From: Welwitschia mirabilis
Taxonomy: Eukaryota > Gnetophyta > Gnetopsida > Welwitschiales
Assembly: GCA_051453625.1 (NCBI GenBank)
Contig: JBOZIK010000001.1
Location: forward strand, 5,604,238-5,630,274
Reading direction: 5' to 3'
DNA: 26,037 nucleotides
Part shown: piece after piece, positions 19,290 to 26,037 of the stretch
How the letters are laid out: the number at the start of each line of letters is the position of its first letter
Position numbering within the stretch: the first letter of the stretch is position 1
The notes under the pieces: model-generated
What the model saw: only the letters and a program-made list of their open reading frames with translations
What the model was told of the DNA's origin: nothing
Databases searched by the model: none
Translations under genes and position numbers: made by a program

Positions 19290-20440
19290 AAATTTAGATA
19301 ATGGTACAGTGGGAGTTCTCCCTATTGAAGGGAACCTCTAAAACAATTGCTTCTATTACATTCAAGATTGCATCAAAAGGTCTTTCATATATGTTTAACC
19401 TTTGTTTATTAATGTTTTAAATCTCCTTGGTATCTCAGTTGGAAATCTTAATAGAGCCATTAGAATATACTTTCTATATAAGATAAAGACCTAATCATAT
19501 ATAGGTTAACTTGTTATATAAAATAAGTACTCTAGTGTTATATAAAAAACAAGTTAACCAAGTTCAAATTTTTATGAAGCAATTTTCTATCATTTTTAAG
19601 CTTAACTTGGTATTTATGAATGAGTTGATAATGTATAGCATATGTATTTTTTTCATCTAGGTGATCATGTTGGGCTAATATATTGTTAAGATTCTTATGA
19701 AGATCTACAAGATTAAGTTGATGAGAAGAATAATAAGAGTTATAACACACATCAATAGGTAAAACAAAAAGTTTTTTATATACAAGCTCATAAGATTAAA
19801 AACTAAGAGAATTACATCAAATAGTATGATAATCCCAAAGAAAATTATAAGCTTAGGATTAAGATTTATTATTAATAGAAACAAGTTTTTGTATCATTTT
19901 CTTTATCTCTCTATTTGCATTTTTAGCTTAACCATTAGTTTATGCATGATAAGCACAAGCTACCCTATGTTTAATTCTAATGGATAAAGGAAGTTTCCTA
20001 AAATGTTAATTAATAAAATGAGTTTCTTAATTACTAATTACAATCCTAAGAAAACTAAAACATTAAAAAATATCAATTCTAAGAAAGGTATAAACAGTTT
20101 AGACATCATTCATAGAAGTAAGAATAGCTTCAACCCATTTAGTAACATAATCAACAGTTACTAAGATGTAGTTCTTATCATTAGAAGGTGGCTTAATAAG
20201 GCCTATAAAAGTAATTCTCCAAAAATAAAAAGGTTCACATTCAAAAATAGATTTAAGAGGCATCTCTTAACAAAGAATTAGGCTACTAGAACATTGACAA
20301 GTATCACACCTTTTAGTAAAATCAAAAGAGTCCTGAAAAAAACTAGGCTAATAAAAACTAGAGTGTGGATCTTTATAGTTATTTTTAATTTGATAAAATA
20401 ATCTCCACAAATACCACCATAACGAAGATGAAGGATCCTC
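19290..20440 (-). pseudogene. Gypsy integrase, inactivated
   Basis: The zinc-finger CDTC pair lies near 20310. The core follows with FWRITFIGLI, where the usual first catalytic Asp is Thr, and YILVTVDYVTKWVEAI. Near 20050-20020 the second catalytic Asp is Asn (VISN). The region of the third residue reads ANREIKKMIQKL, with Glu kept. A final open piece (19750-19538) covers the C-terminal part, with LVDLHKNLNNILAQHDHLDE and KLKNDRKLLHKNL. A decayed C-terminal tail (NINKQRLNIYERP) ends near 19290. Several stops and frameshifts are present. No chromodomain is evident. Identification is strong, activity is excluded. Confidence 0.8.
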
Positions 20441-20629
20441 ATTTTTCTCAATCAAGCACACATTTTCTCATGATTTACTCTTTACAGCTGTTCTATGGAG
20501 AAAGGATTTTCTTTGATTATGAGTCTAATTTTATGGTGTTTTCATAGTAATAGGATAATTAACTATGTTGGGATATTAAGGCAGAGTATGAGTATAAGAT
20601 ATGATAAAATGTTATTCATTCAAAAAAGA

Positions 20630-20968
20630 ATTATTAATCATAAGACCATCAAGAGAAGAAGAAAGATGTAACAAATGATCTGCTATACTAATATTCTTTC
20701 TCGCTTTATTAATGATGGTTAAATTAAATTCTTACATGAGGAAGATTCATCTAGTGAGTATAGCACTAGAATATTTCTTGTTCACGAGGTATTTAGTAGC
20801 TGCATGATTAGTATAAACATTTATATGAAAGCCTAAAAGATAGTGTCTAAGCACATCAAGAAAAAAGATTATTACTAACATTTCTTTCTCAGTAGTACTA
20901 TAATTTATTTGATCTTTAGATAAAGTTTTACTATGATAAGATATAACTTTAAAATCATTTTTATATTT
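20630..20968 (-). pseudogene. Gypsy RNase H, inactivated
   Basis: The frame continues from the RT connection through one TAA into a stop-free run: VISYHSKTLSKDQINYSTTE with the catalytic Glu in TTEKEM, then HYLLGFHINVYTNHAATKYL. In the latter the family's Asp before HAA is Asn (codon AAT at 20807-20809, one G-to-A change). The tail near 20660 reads ISIADHLLHLSS. It would degrade RNA in the RNA/DNA hybrid. A missing catalytic Asp and nonsense changes show it is dead. Confidence 0.8.
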
Positions 20969-21892
20969 TTATTGAAGAACCCCATCCATGATAATATTTA
21001 TAGCATCACATATTAATTCAAAATCTTTATTCCAATCAGGTCCTATTATAATAGGTATAGATGAGATTTTATTTTTAAGGGTATCAAAAGCAAGTTGATA
21101 AGATTCATTCCAATTAAATTTAGCTTCTTTTTCAAGTAACAAGTAAAGGAATTTATAAATTTTAGCATAGTCTTGAATGAAACAATGATAAAAACCATAA
21201 TAATCAAGCAAGGATCAAACTTATTTTACATTTATTAAAGGAGTTAGGTTTTCAATGATACTAACTTTTTTAGGGTTCATCCTAATTCTTTTATTAGAAA
21301 TGTAGTGATCTAAAACACTTTTGTTATCAATTAAAAAAAAATCTTCTTCCAACTTAAATGTAGGAGGCTGTCAATACATCTATAAAGGACTTTTCTAACC
21401 TTTTTAATATTTGTTGAAATTATTTACCTTATATTGAAAAGTCAATAATAAAACCTTCAACTGAATCCTCTAACATATTAGAAAAGATACCCATCACTGC
21501 ACATTAAAAAGTACTAAGATCATTGTAAAGTTCAAAAGACACACATCTAAAGGTAAAAGTATTAAATGGTAAAGTAAAAGTTGTTTTAGCCTAGTCCTCA
21601 TTAGGAATTGTAACCACTATATCCATCAAGAAAGTAATAAAAGGAATTTCCTTAGATTCTATCAAGCATCTACTCAAGAAAAGGTAAAATGTAATGGTCT
21701 CTTTTATTTACTTAATTTAATTTTCTAAAATTAATACACATTCTCCACTTCCCACCTTCCTTAAGTACTACCATTAAAAGCTAACTCAATCACTATCAGA
21801 TATGGCATAGGTAATTTTAGCATCCATTAATTTAATGATTTTATCTTTTATAACTTGTTTAAGTGCTAGATTTAACATACATTAGGGTTACT

Positions 21893-22074
21893 TAATAGGT
21901 TTTGCATTATCCTTAAGGTAAATTTTATATCCACCAAGGGAGGTATAAATGGCTATTAAATCTTTATGGGACCAAGAAAATTCATTAACCTTATATTTTA
22001 AAAGTGAGATTAAAATCGATTCTTATTAAGGGAAAATATTCTCATTTATTATTAGAAATTTATTCTAATCATCA
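21893..22074. repeat. Gap-flanking direct duplicate, left copy
   Basis: This 182-bp stretch recurs at 22175-22355 with about three differences (one base deleted in a G run, one C/T, one G/A). The two are separated only by exactly 100 N. It is most likely one locus shown twice by unmerged contig ends, possibly from two haplotypes. Confidence 0.85.
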
Positions 22075-22174
22075 NNNNNNNNNNNNNNNNNNNNNNNNNN
22101 NNNNNNNNNNNNNNNNNNNNNNNNNNNNNNNNNNNNNNNNNNNNNNNNNNNNNNNNNNNNNNNNNNNNNNNNNN
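22075..22174. other. Assembly gap (100 N) between near-identical duplicates: spurious
   Basis: It lies between the copies at 21893-22074 and 22175-22355. The third, more diverged copy of this region (22817-23210) contains the sequence only once without interruption. Confidence 0.85.
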
Positions 22175-22355
22175 TAATAGGTTTTGCATTATCCTTAAGG
22201 TAAATTTTATATCCACCAAGGAGGTATAAATGGCTATTAAATTTTTATGGGACCAAGAAAATTCATTAACCTTATATTTTAAAAGTGAAATTAAAATCGA
22301 TTCTTATTAAGGGAAAATATTCTCATTTATTATTAGAAATTTATTCTAATCATCA
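22175..22355. repeat. Gap-flanking direct duplicate, right copy
   Basis: A 181-bp near-copy of 21893-22074. See that entry for differences and interpretation. Confidence 0.85.
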
Positions 22356-22437
22356 CACAAAAAGATGCATTTTAGTCTACTAGGTAAAGGTTTTAGATTT
22401 AAATTCAAATTTTCTTTTTTTGTTAACTTTTTCTCAA

Positions 22438-22816
22438 NNNNNNNNNNNNNNNNNNNNNNNNNNNNNNNNNNNNNNNNNNNNNNNNNNNNNNNNNNNNNNN
22501 NNNNNNNNNNNNNNNNNNNNNNNNNNNNNNNNNNNNNNNNNNNNNNNNNNNNNNNNNNNNNNNNNNNNNNNNNNNNNNNNNNNNNNNNNNNNNNNNNNNN
22601 NNNNNNNNNNNNNNNNNNNNNNNNNNNNNNNNNNNNNNNNNNNNNNNNNNNNNNNNNNNNNNNNNNNNNNNNNNNNNNNNNNNNNNNNNNNNNNNNNNNN
22701 NNNNNNNNNNNNNNNNNNNNNNNNNNNNNNNNNNNNNNNNNNNNNNNNNNNNNNNNNNNNNNNNNNNNNNNNNNNNNNNNNNNNNNNNNNNNNNNNNNNN
22801 NNNNNNNNNNNNNNNN
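22438..22816. other. Assembly gap (379 N) between two copies of the RT start
   Basis: The gap separates two diverged copies of the same pre-RT/RT-start segment. The right copy breaks off within the RT motif after DSEWISP. The gap may hide a junction between two element copies or a mis-join. Frames spanning it are meaningless. Confidence 0.85.
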
Positions 22817-23210
22817 GGCATTATTGTTTATGGGCTAATCCACTCACTATCAAATATGGCATAAATAATTCCAACATCCATTAATTAATGATTCCATTCT
22901 TTATAACTTGTTTAAGGGATGGATTTATTCTACATTAGGGTTGCTTAACAGGTTTTTTATTATGCTCAACATAAATTTTATGTTGAATAATCAAAGTGGG
23001 AATGACTATTAAATCTTTTTAAGATCAAGCAATAAAACACATTAACGTTAGAATTTAAAAGTAAGATTAAAATTGATTCTTATTAAGGTAAAAGATTCTC
23101 ATTTATTATCAAAAGGTTTATTCTGATTATTACATAGAAAGATATATTTCAATCCACTAGGTAAAGGTTTTAGATATAAATTTAGATTTTTATTTTTTAC
23201 TACATTGTTT
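22817..23210 (-). pseudogene. Gypsy pre-RT and RT start, first (diverged) copy
   Basis: The minus strand reads LKPLPSGLKYIFL near 23170, then (after frameshifts) EHNKKPVKQP, INPSLKQVIKNG and GIIYAIFDSEWISP near 22835, and ends at a gap. The same segment occurs again at 21780-22437, with LKPLPSRLK and YAISDSD. The two copies differ at many bases and by indels, far more than the gap-flanking duplicate, so this is not simply an unmerged overlap. It lies in the right order after protease and would be the natural RT start for the gag-protease part to its right. Confidence 0.75.
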
Positions 23211-23461
23211 TCAAAGTTGACTATGATCCAAGACTTTCATCTGAATGATTGGAGTGGATGACCTCCTTCCAAATATAAAATCTTAGTTATTTTTAGATGT
23301 TAGACTTCTTTATAGATTATAGTTTTAGTTTTCCTAGTTTCTTAAACAAAATAAGTAGTACATAAATGCTCATAATTGTGTTGATCATCATTAAAAGCTT
23401 TCACATTTTCTTCTCCATATGAATTATTAAATAATATAAGCTCCTAAAGCTTTAACTATAC
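23211..23461 (-). other. Protease-RT linker of Element 3
   Basis: Low-similarity linker with short readable pieces (LEGGHPLQSF near 23260) and several stops. Gypsy elements of this type carry a poorly conserved linker at this place. Confidence 0.5.
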
Positions 23462-23900
23462 TTATTCAAGTGGATAATGCTGTAAAAATAGAGTTGGTTT
23501 AATTTCTCCTTCAATATTCAACTCATTATCTAAATCCTTTTTAGCAGCAGCAAAAGTTATAATGGTGAACTTCTTATTCTTTAAGTGAAATTTCTTCATT
23601 CTCGTTGTAATATCAATAATACAATGGGCTATTATACAAAAAACTCTACTTAAAAGTAGTGGATAACCTTCATTATGCTCAAGTTCAATCACAATTACAC
23701 CTATAGGATAGAATGCTTTTTCAATTTAAATCATCAAATATTTGATTACTTCTAAAATGATTTCTTCACCGATGTATCTTCTAATTTTAAAACAATCCTT
23801 ATAGGATTAATTCTACTTTCTAAACCAAGTAATTAAAAAATTTGTAAAGGCATAATGTTAACACTCACTCTTATATTAATTAAGGATTTTTTTATTCTTT
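23462..23900 (-). pseudogene. Gypsy aspartic protease, active site mutated
   Basis: The active-site region at 23880-23860 reads INIRVSVNIMPL. The family has Asp-x-Gly-Ala-Ser there. Here Asp is Asn (AAT, 23875-23877), Gly is Arg (AGA) and Ala is Val (GTG), each explainable by one G:C to A:T change. Then come LLGLESRINPIRIVLKLEDT and an open piece 23692-23462 with MIELEHNEGYPLLLSRVFC and IIAHCIIDITTRMKKFHLKN, the C-terminal half with the flap and the LGRPF-like block (LSRVF). It would process Gag-Pol; without the Asp it cannot. The plus-strand frame at 23855-24088 is only the antisense of this region. Confidence 0.78.
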
Positions 23901-24639
23901 TATTTTGTTTTAATATGATACTAACTATTGTTGCCCTTAGATCCTTAAATCTTAAATATTTTTATAAAACTAAGTTGGTTATAGATTGGGCTAGAAATAT
24001 TTTACTAGGTATAGTTTGTTTTCATTGCCTCCTAATTATATCTTTTTATAACTTAGAATATTTAAGATTTTCTTATAAAATTTTTTAAAATGGTAAGTTT
24101 ATGCTCATATTTTGCATTAAGGATTTAAGATACTCGTCAAAAATAGGATTAGTATTTAATCTATTAAGCTAACAGACAATAGGTCTCTTATTATTATCTG
24201 AGAAGAATTTTTCTTATTATCATTTAAAGGAGAAGGAAAAGTATGATTTTTTAAGAGTTTAATATCCTCTTATTATTTATCATTCTTATCATTTTGAGAT
24301 GTTAAAGTCTCATGGGTAAGAGGTATTATATCATTTCCACTTCTTATCATAACCTCATAATTTTTTCTTACTTTATTAGGATTTCATAAAGATTTTATTA
24401 CAAGTTATTCTTGTGGTCTTTGATTAGCAAGCATCATTTGTTGAAAAACATTAACTAGATTTTCAATGTTTAAATTTATATTTTCTTGAGATCTCTTAAC
24501 TCATGAATGAAATTTATAAGTGAATCATTTTGATTTTATAAGTTTGATATACTTGCTTGATAATATGAGTTTCTTATTTGAAAATTTGAGTTATTTATCT
24601 AAAAGTTAGCATTCTTAAATATATTTCTAAATGGTTGAA
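23901..24639 (-). other. Gag-protease spacer of Element 3
   Basis: No long frame survives. Short minus-strand pieces (NSNFQIRNSYYQASIS, NDSLINFIHELRDL near 24560-24480) fit the low-complexity end of gag and the linker before protease in this type of element. Confidence 0.5.
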
Positions 24640-25787
24640 AATTTAGATGATTTTCTTGAAAGTTCTTTAATTTATTCTCAAAGGATTGAAACTTTGGTTG
24701 TCCATTCATCCTAGGTTGAAATTGGTTTTGATTTTAACTTTGATTTTAATTTTATATTCTAAAGTTTGAAGACTTTTGGTTAAATGCACACATCTCTTCA
24801 TAAACCTTTTCTTGTAAATAGGTAAAAAAAAGGATAATCATTTCTTATATGATAGTTATATTCACATAAATTACAAGTTGGAATCACTTGAGTTGGAATC
24901 TCTTTTTAGTTTTTACTTTTACATTTAAAATTAATTAAGTGTATTTTTTTAGTTTTATTATGAAATCGTTAATGATATTTGTTGGTTCTTTTTCTATTTT
25001 TACTTCCTTATTTTTCTTGTTTTACTTCTTTAATATCTTTTATAATTTGGCCTAGATTACGATTTTCTTTAATTGTTGGTTTAGACCAAGCTTGACTTAC
25101 TTCTACATGTTCTTCTAATGATCTCTATGCATTTCTAAAATGAGATTCATCAAATTTCCTCCACATAAAAACCCTAAAGTTATTTGGTTTAGCTATTAAA
25201 TTCACTATAGAAATAATCTGCTAATTCATCTTCAATGAATGCATCTATAGGATTAGAATGTATGGCAATAAAAAGTTATTCATAAGTGGAGATATAATCT
25301 TCGTTAGGTTGTTGTTGGAAATTGATTACTTCTTTTTTCCATTTTCTTATAATTATTTCACTCATAAATCTCTTTACAAATGCTTCTTAAACGTGATTCC
25401 ATGTTTTTAAACTTTTATGTAGAATAGTTTTTAACCATAATTTTGCTTTTCCTTTTAAAGTAATAGGAAAAATAACCATATAAGTATAATTACTAATTCA
25501 TTTTTTTACCATTTCCAAAAGTAAGCACTAACTATTCAATATCAAATATATGTTGGAGTGGATCTTTATTTTTTTCTGCATTAAAATTAGAATAAGTATT
25601 TAAATTTCTTAATTATATCTCATCACTAGGAGTTAGGTTAAAAGAGTTTTATATTTTATGTTTCTTATTTATAATTAGTTCCTTTAGAGTGACATTAACA
25701 TTTGGGTTTATGGGGTAGTAGAGATTTTGATCATAATAGGAAAATTAGGAGAAAAACATGTTTCTATTTTTGCAACAAATTCAACAT
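24640..25787 (-). pseudogene. Gypsy gag with damaged zinc knuckle
   Basis: A candidate ATG lies at 25787-25785. The N-terminal part reads YYDQNLYYPINPNVNVTL and NKDPLQHIFDIE. The retrotransposon gag domain is clear around 25490-25200: PITLKGKAKLWLKTI, SLKTWNHV, EAFVKRFMSEI, FQQQPNEDYISTYE and AFIEDELADYFYSEF. The zinc knuckle at 24875-24834 reads CNLCEYNYHIRNDY, so the last Cys of C-x2-C-x4-H-x4-C is Tyr (one G-to-A change). An Asn/Gln/Phe-rich tail follows (NQFQPRMNGQPKFQSFENKL). Stops and at least one frameshift are present. Gag would build the particle and bind element RNA. The domain call is firm, the start is tentative. Confidence 0.75.
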
Positions 25788-25833
25788 TATAATAAAATAA
25801 ATTTAAATTCAACATTATAATAAAATGAATTTA
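25779..25833. repeat. Two-copy direct repeat, about 27 bp
   Basis: The words attcaacattataataaaat + (a/g)aattta occur twice in a row. It lies at the presumed start of Element 3 gag. Confidence 0.7.
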
Positions 25834-26037
25834 TTCTAAATTTTCTTTTGAAAAATTTCCTTTGGAAAATAAGAGTCAAAAATAATAAATGCAAAAAATA
25901 TTCTTGCTCAATTCTTAGAATATTTTACATACCTAAAGTATGTAGCTATGCTAATTTTATAGTTAATTAAATGTTCTTAGATATTTTATTTTATCAACAA
26001 TGAATCTCTCTAGTATTTTGTATTTTTACTAGATTTT
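25834..26037. other. Unassigned end of window, possibly 5' leader of Element 3
   Basis: A+T-rich, with no frame or recognisable primer-binding site or LTR end. By position it should be the leader upstream of gag on the minus strand. Confidence 0.4.

Larger units (their letters stand above)
20969..22437 (-). pseudogene. Gypsy reverse transcriptase with pre-RT region (second copy of the RT start)
   Basis: From right to left: NLKPLPSRLKCIFL near 22400; KVNEFSWSHKDLIAIYTSLG; the RT entry with ALKQVIKDKIIKLMDA and YAISDSD followed by TGA where the family has Trp (near 21790); then VVLKEGGKWRMCINFRKLN. The polymerase box at 21452-21441 reads FIID: the family's first catalytic Asp of FxDD is Ile. 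The open piece 21211-20969 is the RT-RNase H connection (LLDYYGFYHCFIQDYAKIY, PIIIGPDWNKDFELICDA). A 100-N gap with 181-182 bp duplicated on both sides lies within it. It is inactive. Confidence 0.85.
19290..25787 (-). mobile_element. Element 3: Ty3/gypsy retrotransposon, Athila/Tat-like, decayed
   Basis: From right to left on the minus strand: gag, zinc knuckle, protease, RT, RNase H, integrase. RT before integrase defines Ty3/gypsy. The RT wording, the pre-RT motif LKPLPS and the absence of a visible chromodomain after integrase resemble the Athila/Tat side of the plant non-chromovirus branch (by eye). The start of the RT region is present twice, and two N gaps lie there. Protease, RT, RNase H and integrase all show changed catalytic residues. 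LTRs were not located. The 5' end lies beyond 25787 or outside the window. Confidence 0.85.

Noticed and set aside
22365-22884. Three open frames around the 379-N gap
   Set aside because: Gap artefacts; the sequence on both sides is minus-strand gypsy pre-RT/RT.
23855-24088. Plus-strand hydrophobic frame that looks like a small membrane protein
   Set aside because: It overlaps the gypsy protease active-site region on the minus strand; the hydrophobic look comes from A+T-rich antisense.

Overview
The window looks like nuclear DNA of a seed plant. It is very A+T-rich and consists almost wholly of old, broken LTR retrotransposons of two plant lineages: Ty1/copia of the SIRE/Maximus type, and Ty3/gypsy resembling Athila/Tat. 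I see no intact host gene, tRNA, rRNA, CRISPR array or prokaryotic feature. Species cannot be told from the sequence. Eight N runs (about 2.1 kb) interrupt the window, and at least four of them look artificial.

Layout. (1) 1-6701, plus strand: 3' part of a SIRE-like copia element (Element 1) with pre-integrase and integrase, reverse transcriptase, RNase H, an extra ORF downstream of pol, and a 3' LTR at about 5143-6701. Its 5' LTR, gag and protease lie left of the window. (2) 6702-9493 and 16757-about 19289: older sequence, mostly unassigned. It includes a coding-like minus-strand stretch (8641-9493 plus 16757-17220) of unknown family. (3) 9499-16751, minus strand: a second SIRE-like element (Element 2) inserted in that stretch. 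It has both LTRs, a 4-of-5-base target duplication, an initiator-Met-tRNA-type primer site, a polypurine tract, gag with an intact zinc knuckle, a protease remnant and the extra ORF. Integrase, reverse transcriptase and RNase H are missing, so it is an internally deleted, non-autonomous-type copy. (4) about 19290-25787, minus strand: a Ty3/gypsy element (Element 3) running gag, protease, reverse transcriptase, RNase H, integrase from right to left. The start of its RT region occurs twice.

All coding regions carry stops and frameshifts. Many changes are consistent with G:C to A:T transitions, as expected from deamination of methylated cytosine in silenced repeats, and several hit catalytic residues. 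Points most worth a second look: the unrecognised reading frame interrupted by Element 2 that rejoins in frame when the element and one target copy are removed; the extra ORF shared by both copia elements and kept in Element 2 although pol is gone; the duplicated RT start in Element 3; and gaps that are contradicted by homologous sequence in the same window.
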